DNA from: Megamerina dolium | Lineage: Eukaryota; Arthropoda; Insecta; Diptera; Megamerinidae | DNA: 64,000 nucleotides | NCBI GenBank assembly: GCA_963854835.1 | Contig: OY978525.1 | Span: 57,843,855-57,907,854, forward strand | Direction: 5' to 3' | Shown: piece after piece, positions 44,370 through 57,408 of the stretch | Position numbering within the stretch: position 1 is the first letter of the stretch | How the letters are laid out: the number at the start of each line of letters is the position of its first letter | Position numbers and translations under genes: made by a program | Notes under the pieces: generated by a model | Databases searched by the model: none | Told to the model about the DNA's origin: nothing | The model's input: only the letters and a program-made list of their open reading frames with translations

Positions 44370-47300
44370 CACCATCGACGTTTATACCCAACAACTTACC
44401 ATTCAACGTTTCAAGTTCATAGAGGCTACCGCCGATAGGACGAAGCAATCTGCATCGTACAAATTTAGGGCATCACTTGGTATTAATGTTGCGGCTGCAG
44501 TCGCTATGAGTGAAATTACGTTTGTATTCTTCTCGCCCTACTTCAAAACGTACTAACCTATTTTTCTTGTTGTATTGATGATGCAGATTACGTCGGACAT
44601 CACTACGAATTATCTTCATCCGATCAAATCGACTCACTTCATGAGCTTCGCTGTCTTCTAGCGCCCTTAATGTGTTGTTGTTCAAACAGCGCGAAATATG
44701 GGGTAAACCCTGTAGATGTATGTTTGGAGTTACGCAACGCACATTCGATTTCGGGCAGATACTCATCACACCATGTTTGATCATTATTCAAATATGTGAA
44801 CGGCACTTAGGACGGATCGATTAACCCGCTTGGAGGCGTTTGCTAGTGGAGAGTAAGCAGCATTCTTCACGTGTTTTATGTGGAATTTTGTAATCATACG
44901 TTGAAATTCCGCAGATACGAACTGCTTCCCATTATCGGAGTGAATTGTCTCGGGCACTTCAAACTTGAAAGACACCTCCCGATCGCGGTAATCAACCACG
45001 CCCCGAGCCGTTGCTTCCTTCATTGATTTCAGGAACACATACTTCGTCTATTGATCAAGTACGATCAGCACATACGAATTTCGGCGTTTCAACCCAGGAT
45101 ATCCGCCCATGAAGTCAATATAAAAAAAAAATAAAATAAATATGTAGCACTTAAAGCCCCAAAGGGCTCATTGGCCGAGCTTCTCTTCCATTACTGTTGT
45201 GCGTCTTAAATTTGGACAGTATTAGAAGGGACTTATTTTAGCCGGTTCCGAACGGCAGAAGCTTGTGACATCACTTTTTCTGAGCTTTGTCACAGAGTTC
45301 TTTTAGAAGCTTTTTCATGGCAAGTTGTTACTGTCGGAAGAATTGTCAATCGCTTGCCGACAGGTGGGTACCATTCGAAAGAAAAATCTTATCGATATTA
45401 AATTTGTTATGCATCAGCCGGGAATTGAACCACGACCTACAGATCAGAAGGCGAACACACTAACCTCTGAGCTACGGCACCCACCGTAGCTGTATATTGA
45501 AGCCAATATACAGCTTCTGAAACGGACACTCAATGTTCACCTCATTTCCCATTGCTGGACACATAACAAAATTGCATGATTTCGACTCTTTGCTGCAATT
45601 TTGCACGAAACGCGCTTGCGCTGCCATTCCTGGCCAATAATATTTTCGCTGTAAACCACTTAATGTTATACTAACACCACAGTGGGATGCGGTGGCGCAT
45701 CATGAGCCTCTTCCACCAGTGCTGAGAAATGCTGTTGTCAACGTCTACTTCAATTTGTTGACGGCATCTACACCTTCAGGAGTCATTACAAACTTGCTAT
45801 TTTTTTTTCAAAGTATCACTCAAATCAGCTAAAATTGACGCAAAATTATGAATGAACCTCCTATACCACCCAGCTGTGCCAAAGAAACTGCGCACCTCTC
45901 TTGCGGAACGTGGAATCGGTATGTTCTGAATCGCAGACACTTTTTTCGGTTCAGTTCGTAGCATACCATTGCCTACAATAAATCCGAGGTAACGCAGATC
46001 TCCACATCTTCCAATACACTCAAATGGGTTTCAAAAACCGCCGCTATGATGAGGAGTTCGTCAAGGTATACGAATATATTTGATTTTAGTCGTTGTGGGA
46101 TAACTTTATCCATCAGACGGCATAATCACTGCGCCGCATTGCACAGACCGAATGGCATAACAACGAATTCATACAGCGGTCTACCAGGAATGGTGAACGC
46201 TGTACATTTTCTGCTATCTTCTTCCAATTCGATCTGGCAAAACGCATGCTTCAGGTTGACGCTGCTCATATACACCGTCTGATCGATACAACTTAGTATT
46301 CTATGCTGAGTCTTCTATATTTTGCAACGGATACGTGTTCTTGACGGTCACCCTATTAAGCGCATCCAGACACAACCGAACTTTGTTAGGCTTTCGGACC
46401 AAAGTCGTTCGATTACCCCAGGGACCCACACTCTCCTGAATCACACCAAGCTCTAGCATCTTGTCGACTTCCTGATACAACAGTTCCTGACAGTTCCTGC
46501 ACAACCGGTGACACAGGATAATGTCTATCCTTAATGGGTTTTGCTTCCTCGATCAATTGGATTCGATGTTTTTCCAGTGATGTTTTCCCAAACCATGTTT
46601 CTCAAACGACGCGGCATCTAGGCGCATCTTCTGACCATCCGTTAGCAAATGTTGCTCTAGCACGTCTTGGACCTCCTGGACATCCATCTCTCCATGGTGA
46701 ACCTCCTCTTCACCGCCTATTACTTTCGGGGCTAGGTTAAACCTGCGGCAGAAATCTATTCCTAAGTATTCTAATGTTGGACAGATATAAAACAATATTT
46801 CACGCTGTAATTCATTATATTTTACTTTCAGCGTTATTCTGCAATTTACTACATGGGACTTTCCACCTGTCTTCATGTGTGAGTAGAAACTCTGGACTAA
46901 ACCGCAATTTATTTAGCAACTCTGATGACCCCGCTCCTATGAGGCTCACTGATGCTCCCGTATCTAACAAACCTCGATATGTGTTGTCTAAGATGGTAAC
47001 TTCGGCGTATACCTTTGGATCACCCTTAAAAAATCGGCATACCGCAGATGCTAACAGCTTTCGTGCACGTAGGCGATTTTGGTAACGCACACGAGACTTC
47101 TGGATTCACATCGAAACCAATCGCATTCCCGAAATCTGTTTATCCTGAAATATACGACGCCGTGCTTCTTTGTATCTTCTCACACGCTCTTCTATCGGGA
47201 TGATTTGTTTTAACATATTAAATTTTCTCTTGTTATCGCTCTTAATCTTGGGCATAACTCTTACAGGTCTTCCATCTGCTGGTGACTGCGTAGCGGTAGA

Positions 47301-48510
47301 TCCACTATCTACTGTCTGGGTGGACGCGTTGCGAGAGTCTGTGTCGAATGTGACTCCCTCGCTTCGAATGCTACGTTCGTCCTCAGATTTTCCGTTTTAC
47401 ATTTGGGACATTTGGGTGTAATCACATCCGCCATTCCGCACTTGTAGCAAAAGAATGATCGTTGCTGCGCTTCACATTCAATGCAAACATGCCCAGTGCG
47501 TTTACAATTCCAACACACGGTTGGTTGTTTGTATTGTTGCCTGTTTACATTTTCTAACACTTCAACTATTTCATCGAACTCATGGATGTCTTTGTGATGT
47601 CACTAACAGCATCGATTTCACATACGTGGTGGTTCCGAGTTTGCGGTGTAAAGCGCTGGGATGGCAGTTAAGGTAGCGAACGAGTCCCACGTTTGGAGAA
47701 ATTATATTCCGCCTCGTTGACTCGTTGCGTTTGAAGATTCGTATTATTTCATAATCGGATATGGGACTGGCCAGTTGCGCTTTTAATTTTCCCATAGCGT
47801 GGAAATAGGTATTCGTAGTTTCGCCTGGCACCGTATCACATCAAATTGCGATTTAACACACCTGTATTGACGCATAATGGCCTGTCGCAAAGTCTGGAAT
47901 ATCCCTTGTCCTGCCTCGCCTTGTGACTGAAGATATTCTACTCGAAACACAAAATCCTTGACAGATAGTTTCTCCCTGTTTCCGTCGAAATGGACATTTG
48001 TCCAGAGGCAAATGTCTTACATGGTTCGAGTCATCATAACTACAACGTTGTCCTCTCGTCACAGGTGTTGGACGTAATTATGCCTTAGGCACTTCATGAT
48101 ACTCTGGAGATTCTCTTTGACTACAATCCTTGTTACTTTGATCGCGCTATTCTGGTTCTGTTTGCCCAGCTGCAAGCGTTCCGCCTGCTAACAAGTCCGG
48201 ATTTGTGGTTGGTATTTTTTGAATTATTAAGCTACTCATCTCTCTAAAACCTATATTTATGCTTTCTTGCAGCCGTTGCGTGTATTGAGCTTACAAGGTG
48301 ATGGTATTAATCAGTTCGGAAAGATCACCTTCTGGAAAATATGTTAGTCGATTTTGCCCTTGACCACTTTCGAAGGTAGAAAGAGGAACGCTTACATTGA
48401 CGTTTGCGGCAATACTGCCAGTCATCCCTGTAGTTGGTTTAGGAACTGCATCTCTATTCCTTATATTGGCTATGGGAACTGATCGCGGTCGATCCACAGT
48501 GTGCGACATC
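44370..48510 (-). mobile_element. Decayed Ty3/gypsy retrotransposon (second family)
   Basis: On the minus strand, fragments lie in canonical order. Gag start is at about 48509, then zinc knuckles (47309-47560: CWNCKRTGHVCIEC with a second CYKCGMADVITPKCPKC). Protease LLDTGASVSLIG follows (46815-47090), then RT start EVDKMLELGVIQESVGPW with RLCLDALNRV (46301-46504). Integrase zinc region KYYWPGMAAQARFVQNC is at about 45600 and integrase core SDNGKQF at 44784-45038. The integrase C-terminus RCRLLRPIGGSLYELE is at about 44400. Every domain is broken by stops. Osvaldo/Ulysses-like features are suggested by the paired knuckle region. No LTRs were identified. A SINE interrupts integrase at 45124-45502. 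Confidence 0.85.
45124..45502 (-). mobile_element. tRNA-derived SINE, copy 2, inserted in integrase
   Basis: The minus-strand head GTGCCGTAGCTCAGAGGTTA ... CGTGGTTCAATTCCCGGC and the whole body match the 27250-27601 copy; the 3' end is A-rich (T-rich on the minus strand near 45125-45140). Target duplications TGAAGTCAATATA (45111-45123) and TGAAGCCAATATA (from 45503) differ by one base. The integrase reading is continuous across the insertion, confirming the boundaries. Confidence 0.88.
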
Positions 48511-49573
48511 GATTATGCGATTATGCGAATTGGACCGGAGTATGTATGTTTTAAAATACCCGCTACGTGAGTATTCTCAACAAACCCGAACTAACGCCAA
48601 ACAAACACCGGAATTGCTGACCAAAATAACTATTTCGAACCTAGCAAACACCTATCTAAAATAACCCAACAAAAATTATACAAATTCAATTACAAAACAA
48701 ATATAAAACAAATACCAAAAGAAAAGAAATATTATAAATATAAAAGAACTTTGTTGCGGATTACCGAAAATTATCCACAACTAAGGTATTACTAACAAAC
48801 AAAAATAAAAGTAATAAATCAAAAACCAATTGAAAATAACTTAAATTTCAAAAAATAAATTTTTTTATAGGAATAATGAAATAGTTGTTTAAACAAATTT
48901 ATTTATTTCATGTTCAGTTTCTGCTTCTATGGGAGTTTGAGGGATGTTTACTACTCGTGACGTTTGTGCCTACTCATCTACCCTTTCTCTTCATCTGCAT
49001 GCAGCTTGGAATTATATTAGTGTAATGTACAACAGTTGAGTCCATACACACATCAAGCACGTACATAAACAAATTCTAAAAATTGGACTATCTCCTCTGG
49101 CCTTTCTTCCGAGCAAATTACTCATGATTATTCATAAGATCATGTTGAATACCTCGAGTTCACACAGTACTTATGCAGCTTAATGTCTCCACTGGACACA
49201 CTAGGACAAAAGCACCTGGATATATTTCGTGAGGAAGCGACAACAAGCATGACTCGATCCAGCTTGGACCCACTTCATCAATCACATACCCTGAACTTCT
49301 ACCCGTCGTTGATAATAGGGACTACTGACCGATACAATGAGTATTATGGTTCCATAACCAAACTCAGACACCCGACGTCAGTGGTCTCTTGATTCGACGA
49401 ATCGCACATTAGTATTTAATTTCATTCACTTCGACCTTAATTTCATCCTATCTACATTCATCTTCACCACACAAATTAACTAAACATACGATGCTTGGCC
49501 ACTGCAGTACCCCTAGTCTAATAGTAAAGCCTCTAAATACAAAAAAAAAAACTAAAAGCCACTTAAAACAAAA
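48511..49573. other. No gene seen
   Basis: Partly A-rich (48640-48860). It should contain the 5' LTR and leader of the decayed gypsy, but I cannot define them. Confidence 0.35.
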
Positions 49574-49880
49574 ATTGGGCGCCATTATTGTTACTTGTTG
49601 CTTTCAATTTTCTAATGACAAAAAAAATGTGAGATCAATTCTCAATTCAAATGAGCAACTATAAAATGTCAGTATTTAACCAGGGTAATACACCACACTG
49701 GACAAGCATCATACTCATATGAATTCACTGACAACAATATGCACGGACGCAATTTATTTTAATTGGGCGCCATTATTGCCCATCCACATTCTGCATTCGT
49801 CATAGCTACCGCGGCTAGCAAACGAAGATGGAGCCGTGTTTCTCAACCCGCCATGATGAAACAGTGGATGGATAATAAAG
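49574..49880 (-). repeat. Two terminal fragments of a tRNA-Lys-primed retroelement
   Basis: TTGGGCGCCATTATTG occurs at about 49575 and about 49763. The second is followed by a hairpin: TTATTGCCCATCCAC (49773-49787) pairs with GTGGATGGATAATAA (49864-49878), and CGCGGCTAGC lies between. On the minus strand TGGCGCCCAA fits a tRNA-Lys primer site right after an LTR-like end. Confidence 0.55.
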
Positions 49881-50085
49881 TCGACCACAGTCAGCTTTTA
49901 CACACATTAACGAACGGATGGTATATTGCCATGTGCTGCTGCATGCATCCCATATAACCCCACCAAATCAAATTATTCACCCACGTTAAAATTCATTATA
50001 ATGCTTAATAATGTATTAAACACCTATGCAAGAACAACAATGTTGAATAAAAAATATATATAGATATGTATATATATCAAGTATA

Positions 50086-51215
50086 GTAAAACAAAATCCA
50101 TTATTTTTCCAATAGATGGCTTTAGTAATCTGCATCTGTTGTATAAGTGCGATCGGGTGATGCTAGATTGCCTAGATGCCGTTAGAAAGATAGGATTTCG
50201 TGCTAAATAAGATTTTCAGGCAATTTTGTGATTGCTTGACTCAGTATTGTTTGAGCACGCGTCAAAGATGGACACCAGTAAAGAGAAAATACACCATATT
50301 TTACAGTTTTTCTTCGATAAAAGAGAAAACGCAAGCTAGACGGCTGAAAATGTAAATAGTGTTTAAGCTCCATATACTGTAACAGCCAATCATGTGCAAT
50401 TTTGGTTTCGTCGCTTCCGTTCCGGTAATTTTGATGATTCACCACGCTCTGTCGAAAATATCGATAAAATAATGGAAATCGTCGAGTCTGACCGTCATGT
50501 AAGCACTGTTTCTATTGCCCAGGAGCTAAAAATTGCACAAAAAACCGTTTGGGACCATTTAAATAAGGCTGGATACAAAAAGAAGCTCGATGTATGGGTG
50601 CCACACGAGTTAACGCAAAAAAACCTCATGGACCGAATTTCCATCTGCGAATCGCTGCTGAGTCGCAACAAAATCGATCCATTTCTGAAGCGGATGGTTA
50701 CTGGTGATGAAAAGTGGTTCACTTACGACAACGTCAAGCGAAACCGGTCGTGGTCGAATCACGGTGAGCCAACGCAAACGGTGGCCAAGCCAGGATTGAC
50801 GGTCAGGAAGGTTTTGCTATGTGTTAGATGGGATTGGCACGGAATCATCTACTATGAGCTGCTCCCCTACGGCCAAACTCTTCATTCGGACCTGTACTGT
50901 CAACAATTGGAACGTCTGAAGGTAGCAATCGCCCAGAGGCGGCCAGGTTTGGCCAATAGGAGAGGACAACGCCAGGCCACACACATCGATAGTAATGATT
51001 TCTGGTGAAAAAATCGCCTCAAGAGAAGCTTGTGAAAATCGGCTGTCCCAGTTTCTTGCCCATAGGGACGAGGGTTTCTATGAGAGAGACATTATGAAGT
51101 AACCTTCACAATGGCAACAAGTTATCGAACAAAACGGTGCATATTTGACCTAAATCGGATCATCCTAACTATGCTAAATTTCAATTTGATTCAAAAATAA
51201 TGGATTTCTTTTTAC
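50086..51215 (+). mobile_element. mariner element, mellifera-like, copy 2 (dead)
   Basis: Inverted ends GTAAAACAAAATCCATTATT and its partner AATGGATTTCTTTTTAC are flanked by TA (50084-50085, 51216-51217). Same family as 17787-19047. It shows internal deletions relative to copy 1. Confidence 0.9.
50269..51100 (+). pseudogene. mariner transposase, copy 2
   Basis: From MDTSKEKIHHILQFFFDKRE the reading hits stops at 50338 and 50365, then stays open 50394-51008: HVQFWFRRFRSGNFD, the helix SIAQELKIAQKTVWDHLNKA that copy 1 lacks, first Asp TGDEKWFTYDN, and WDWHGIIYYELLPYG. A deletion after ANRRG removes the FHQDNARPH block with the second catalytic Asp and the PDLAPSD block. The extreme C-terminus persists to about 51100 in another frame. 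Confidence 0.88.
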
Positions 51216-51274
51216 TAGACCTTATATAAATGTATATGTATAAATAAACAAAAAGAAAAATAAAGCTAAATGTG

Positions 51275-51871
<597 letters not shown>

Positions 51872-53177
51872 CACGGTGTCCAATAAGTTTTAATAAAAAT
51901 GTTTTTCGCTATATTAAGGCAAGTTGACGAAATGAATAGAAAAATTTTATCCAAATGAGTTGTCTTATACATTTTGAAAAATTATAAAAGGTTTTTATTT
52001 ATTACGCCCCCCTTTGCTTTTTTTACTAAGCCCAATCTCTTTTCAAAAGATTCGCATGCGGCACGTACATGATTCATGGGCATTTCCTCCCATATCTTTT
52101 GTAAAGTTTTACGTAGCTGCCCCAAATTTCTTATTTTATAGTCGTTGAGCTTTACTGTTATATATCCCCATGCGAAGAAATCCATAGGATTAAGATCAGG
52201 GCTGCTTGGTGGCCACTCATCCTTCCTCAAAAAAATAAGCCAAATTCTCTTCGCATCAGTCTTGACAAATTTTTGCAGTATGTGATGGCGCTCCGTCTTG
52301 TTGAAAACAATAGTAGTCGTCACCAAACAAGTGTTTGCAAGCAGGGAGGACTACTGACTTCAAAACGTGCTCTTTGTAGTACACAGCATTTACTTTGACC
52401 CCTTTTTCAATAAAAACAAGCGGCAATTTACCCCTTTTGCAAAATCCGCCCCAAACCATGATCGAGAGAGCACTCTGATATCTGGGGACAAATAATTCTG
52501 ATTCAGGAACATCCTCCAATGAAACAGCCCATACTCGGTCGTTCTGTGCATTATGCGATTGCTGCAACACGAAAAGTTTTTCATCAGAAAATACGAACTC
52601 GTCGCCACCGTGCCAAGCCTGAATACTGCTGACTCTTTCAGCTCTCTTGTCCTTTGAAGAAATGGAAACGCCGTGAATTTTTTGTTTTTTGTACGGCTTA
52701 AGTCCAACATCTTTTTTTAAAAGCAAATGAGCAGATGACTTGCTTATTTTTAAAGAGGCAGCTATTTTTCTCACGGAGCGGCACCTTTTTCGTCGAATTT
52801 GCTCTCTTACAATTTTGATATTGCTCTTCGTCCGGGCAGTGCGTGGACGGCCACTTTTCGGTCGATTTTCAGTAGACCCAGTTTCCTTAAATCGTTTTAT
52901 GGTCTTATAAACAAAATCGCACTTGATTCCACCTTGTTTCAATGATTTGAAAATTGCATATGGCTTTATGCCTCGCAAAAATTGATTAATAATTACTTCG
53001 CGCACGTTCTTCATCGTTTTTATTTAACTCAAATACACCTGAAATGAAATGAATTCTATGACACGCTGCTCAGAAATCTAACGGGATTTCATATATATCA
53101 AAATAAAAACATACGCCTACTTTCTGTTATTTAAAATTAACGGAAAACATATTTATTAAAACTTATTGGACACCGTG
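51872..53177 (-). mobile_element. maT-type (DD37D) Tc1/mariner transposon, near complete
   Basis: A 1306-bp element with about 30-bp inverted ends (CACGGTGTCCAATAAGTTTT at both, one mismatch further in). TA flanks lie at 51870-51871 and 53178-53179. It encodes one transposase on the minus strand with only one nonsense change and one frameshift. Confidence 0.93.
51982..53014 (-). pseudogene. maT transposase, one stop and one frameshift
   Basis: From MKNVREVIINQFLRGIKPYA: an HTH region with GRPRTARTKSNIKIV, the RKIAASLKISKSSAHLLLKK second helix-turn-helix, first Asp VFSDEKLF, second Asp CFQQDGAPSHTAK and third Asp WPPSSPDLNPMDFFAWGY. Counting 37 residues between the second and third Asp gives DD37D, the maT signature. 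The break lies in 52250-52330: TGA replaces a likely Trp codon after AKICQD, and a T-run carries one extra base. All three catalytic Asp codons are intact. Confidence 0.9.
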
Positions 53178-53266
53178 TATATCTAATGAAGGTAAACATG
53201 CTTGACATTACAAAACACACACTCACAACGAACACAATCACTAGATGTTTTTATCCATAATTTCTA
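53178..53266. other. No gene seen
   Basis: Short spacer. Confidence 0.4.
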
Positions 53267-53390
53267 TTGGGCGCCATTATTGTCTATTCGCGCTGATATC
53301 ACAATCTCGACGATACCCCGGCTAGCACACAGGATGGGTCGTGGTTCTCAACCCGTCGAGAAGGATGGCGAATAGACAATAAAGCCCATC
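53267..53390 (-). repeat. Terminal fragment of a tRNA-Lys-primed retroelement with perfect hairpin
   Basis: TTGGGCGCCATTATTG, then a 15/15 inverted pair TTATTGTCTATTCGC (53277-53291) and GCGAATAGACAATAA (53368-53382). Between the arms lie CCCCGGCTAGC, like a tRNA-Lys 5' end, and GGGTCGTGGTTCTCAACCC, like a tRNA T arm. On the minus strand TGGCGCCCAA next to the arm fits a tRNA-Lys primer site. Confidence 0.6.
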
Positions 53391-54372
53391 TGTCCACAAC
53401 GAACCGACGGACCAACACATACACATAAGACACACATTCACCCATCACCTGTTACATGCACACGCATTCACATACCTCATTTACGATTAACCAAAAAAAA
53501 CGGGCTGGTCTTAATCAACCGGGAGCCTAGGCGTGCGTACCCACCCTACCATGGATTACACGTCTCACCGGACATTGCAATCCCCAAAAAAAAAAAACGA
53601 ACGCTAGGGTGTTCAACACATGCTTCGAAATTTCATTCCCCTCATTAATGCCCCCTCAACAACAATTTAGCACATCATTCTTTTCTTTGCTTAAACCGTA
53701 TTATAGGGAATCATGTTTTTATTAAAGATGATGTTATTATATGAACATTAAAAAAAATTCTTACAACGTTTGAAAGTAATTACAAGTATAAAACAAATAA
53801 AAAAAAAATTGATAAATTCATATAGTGCAGGTGGCTCACTCCCGAAGTAAGTGGAAGACACCGGTGATATTATTACTAGCAGAAATCAAAATTCAGAAGA
53901 ATCAAAATCAAGATGCTAATGCGCACCTGCTGCGGGTCTCCCTACACCTATTGAGCTCAATAACTGTTGGAAACGCCAAAATACAAAAAAAAACTATAAA
54001 GAAGATTTCTCAAAACGCAAAAAAAAGAATCAAATTCCCCGCTGATCTCTCCAGCTTACTCAACATATGAGTAGGCATAGCCCCAGTCACTTCACAAACC
54101 AAAAATTCAAAAAAAAAACTAAAAAAAAGGACCTAATACATGTATGTATAAATATTGCAATATATAAATTAATGAGATAAGTATAAATCAATAGTAAATA
54201 TATATATAAGGAAAATTAAAAATAAAATTAAATAAATTATACTAAATAATTAAAACTAAATAATAGCGCCTACAAAAATAACGTGACGTGAAGTATTCTG
54301 CAACTGATTAGGAGCTTGCTTGGCTCACACCCACGTAACCGTAGATTTGCTCGGCTATCACTTGTTCTTTAA
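53391..54372. other. No gene seen
   Basis: AT-rich with several A-runs (for example 53585-53597). No family recognised. Confidence 0.4.
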
Positions 54373-54610
54373 TGCCCCTATTGCGGTTCACAACTTTTGT
54401 AACAGTTTGGTCGCCGTCGAGAAATTCATATTGCCGTTCTCAACTCGACTGGCGGCTGATTTTTTTGATTGTGTTCATTATTTTTGTGGTATTGCCGTTT
54501 GCAACTCTGTTTCAGTTTGGTCGACAAGCACGTTAAATATACACCACTGCTCATAAGCAGTTGTGTTTGCATCAGTTGCAGTTTACTTTAAACTAATAAA
54601 GCCAAAAATA

Positions 54611-54750
54611 ATGGAGAGATCGTAAGTAATAATTAGCTTGGCTTCATATTGTAATTTCTCAACATTTTATACATTTTCAGAAGTTTAAAAATTACAACCA
54701 AAGCTCAATTTGAGAGGCTAGTTCAACTAATGGACCAGAATCCAAGCTAA
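54611..54750 (+). pseudogene. Harbinger B accessory gene, 5' remnant
   Basis: ATG at 54611, donor GTAAGT at 54622 and acceptor TTTTCAG at 54680 give MERSSLKITTKAQFERLVQ and MDQNPS, then TAA. TTKAQFERLVxxMxxNP is how the Myb/SANT-like accessory proteins begin. The rest of the gene is deleted. Confidence 0.65.
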
Positions 54751-54884
54751 CAAAGTAGACGTGAATCTAAGAAAATAAGATTTTTTTTTTTAATAATTTA
54801 AGTTATCTTCCATTTACCAAAAAAGACTGAAATGAATTTAAAAAATAAATAAGAGATAAATTTATTGAGCTTGGAAAGAACGCA

Positions 54885-55331
54885 TTATATTATTTCTGAT
54901 ACTCCTTGCAGCGTCTGTTTCGTCTCCAATACATCTAATACTTCTTTTAAAACAAGTGACATTGTAGATTGAGCCACTCCTATATTGAAGTCATTGCCGC
55001 TGCTCTTCTGGTAGCTTCCATCAGCGAAAAATCTAAGAGCAGCACACAATTTCAATATTGGTGGTATAGATACGACACGCACAGATTTCTTGAAATGGTC
55101 TTTTACGTCATCCAGCAAAAAGCAAAATGCCTCTTTGCTCAGTCGAAAATAGCTAATAAATCTATAAAAAAATGTATTATTTGCTTTTATTTATTTTGAA
55201 CAATATTTATACTTTTCGCTAGGTAGTTCAAGAGGGTTAGAGTCATCACGAATTTTTCTCCGTAAGCGTAGCAAATCAATTTTCGCGTCTTCGTTTTCAT
55301 CTTCATAAAACAAATTTACACTAATATCCAT
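54885..55331 (-). pseudogene. HARBI1-type transposase, N-terminal part (repeat unit 1)
   Basis: Exon 1 (55213-55331) encodes MDISVNLFYEDENEDAKIDL and RRKIRDDSNPLELPSEK. A 51-bp intron (55162-55212) leads in phase to FISYFRLSKEAFCFLLDDVK, then PPILKLCAALRFFADGSYQK and FNIGVAQSTMSLVLKEVLDV. The frame stops at about 54885 before the DDE catalytic region, which is deleted. These are the HTH and early domains of PIF/Harbinger transposases. Confidence 0.85.
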
Positions 55332-55601
55332 TTTAAATAATTTTCACAGCAAAACACAATTGTATATTTCCTTAATTTTTACTTTTAATCGACCACTTTT
55401 CTGTCATAAGTGATATTTTAGGCTGGTAACGCCATAACAATTTCAACCGAAAACAGTGGTGTACCACAATACCAAAAAATAGTTTGGTCTTGTTGAAGTC
55501 GGGTCGACTCTAAGACGACCAAACTGGGTTGAGTGGTGAACCGCAATAGGGGCATTAAAAAATAAATAAGAGATAAATTTATTGAGCTTGGAAAGAACGC
55601 A

Positions 55602-56048
55602 TTATATTATTTCTGATACTCCTTGTAGCGTCTGTTTCGTCTCCAATACATCTAATACTTCTTTTAAAACAAGTGACATTGTAGATTGAGCCACTCTTAT
55701 ATTGAAGTCATTGCCGCTGCTCTTCTGGTAGCTTCCATTAGCGAAAAATCTAAGAGCAGCACACAATTTCAATATTGGTGGTATAGATACGACACGCACA
55801 GATTTCTTGAAATGGTATTTTACGTCATCCAGCAAAAAGCAAAATGCCTCTTTGCTCAGTCGAAAATAGCTAATAAATCTATAAAAAAATTTATTATTTG
55901 CTTTTATTTATTTTGAACAATATTTATACTTTTCGCTAGGTAGTTCAAGAGGGTTAGAGTCATCACGAATTTTTCTCCGTAAGCGTAGCAAATCAATTTT
56001 CGCGTCTTCGTTTTCATCTTCATAAAACAAATCTACACTAATATCCAT
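55602..56048 (-). pseudogene. HARBI1-type transposase, N-terminal part (repeat unit 2)
   Basis: Same coding content as 54885-55331, shifted by 717 bp, with a few substitutions (ADG to ANG, IGV to IRV). Confidence 0.85.
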
Positions 56049-56274
56049 TTTAAATAATTTTCACAGTAAAACACAATTGTATATTTCCTTAATTTTTACT
56101 TTTAATCGACCACTTTTCTGTCATAAGTGATATTTTAAGCTGGTAACGCCATAACAATTTCAACCGAAAACAGTGGTGTACCACAATACCAAAAAATAGT
56201 TTGGTCTTGTTGAAGTCGGGTCGACTCTAAGACGACCAAACTGGGTTGAGTGGTGAACGGCAATAGGGGCATAA

Positions 56275-57408
56275 ATCTTGTTGCATATATGTAGTGGTTG
56301 AGTCGTTTTACACGTAAAGTTTGTGCAACAATTATTTGTGCAAACCTAATGTTTTACAGGGAAATATGTCCAAAAAAATCACAAGCATACGATGCTGTCG
56401 CAAGTGTATGTGTGTGTGCTCTTTTCTATATGGTGCGATGGAACACACATGCATACATGCATATGAAATACAGCGAATATATTCAATTCGGTCAACAATA
56501 ACCGAATAGCCAGCAGATCCTTTACTAGCACCCACAATGTACAACACTTGCACATACACACACACACGTAATCGTATATTCTTGTTATACGTTATGTTAC
56601 TTGCGGACAGACAAACGTAATATCCACCGATATTACCGGCCACCAGAGCACCGGGTAGTGGTAGTCACTGTTACGGCGCTTCACGTCGCAAAAAAAAAAA
56701 ACAATATATATAAAAAAACACTTAACTTTCATATCCTTTTTCTTTGACCAACCTCTCTGGTTATGCGCCCGTTATTAATAAATCCTCCGACTCCTGGTAT
56801 TCCCTCCACCAAATACAAATTCACTGGCAAATACAGAAAAAAAAACAGGTAAGGCTCTACCCCACTTTTGGACTTATACATTGGAGATATACTTTCATAG
56901 GACAATATAAGGCACACCAACGCACAAACACACCACTAATCAGTATCAATCTTTACTTTCTTCACACAATTCACATGTACCTCTGGTACATAGCTCAACA
57001 GGAATGAAAATTAAGTTATAGAACGGACAAAACAGTTCAATCGAAAACATACAAGTCTCGTTCTATTTCTCTTAACTCACACCGTAATATCACTGTGATC
57101 ACTAAAATTAACACAGATTATATTCGTTAACAACTATCAGTGACGTCACTTAACAAAGACAACACATTTAAGCACGGACACCAACCAGTGATGGGCATAA
57201 ATCATTCTACCTCTGATTATTATCTGACATGTGCAGACACTTATATTTCTTTCACGCCACACGCAACAATACACGATCTAACCACACATAATTGCAAAAA
57301 ATGTATATTTATTTAGCATTTAGCATTTATTTAGATTTATTTATAAATAAGTTCGTATGTGTAAATTATTATTAAAATTTTACAGTTAGAAATACAACCA
57401 TGTGCCAC
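56275..57408. other. No gene seen
   Basis: AT-rich, with A-runs near 56690 and a CACACACA run near 56555. No family recognised. Confidence 0.4.

Larger units (their letters stand above)
54373..56271 (+). mobile_element. PIF/Harbinger element B with one left and two right ends
   Basis: The left end TGCCCCTATTGCGGTTCAC (54373) and right ends GTGAACCGCAATAGGGGCA (to 55554) and GTGAACGGCAATAGGGGCA (to 56271) are inverted repeats. TAA flanks the outer ends (54370-54372, 56272-56274), a typical 3-bp Harbinger target. The part 54838-55554 is repeated directly as 55555-56271 (717 bp). Inside are an accessory-gene start on the plus strand and the first part of a transposase on the minus strand, present twice. 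Confidence 0.9.

Noticed and set aside
56729..56920. Minus-strand frame with GIPGVGGFINNGRITREVGQ as a retroviral-type protein
   Set aside because: No family recognised and no supporting LTR or neighbouring domains.
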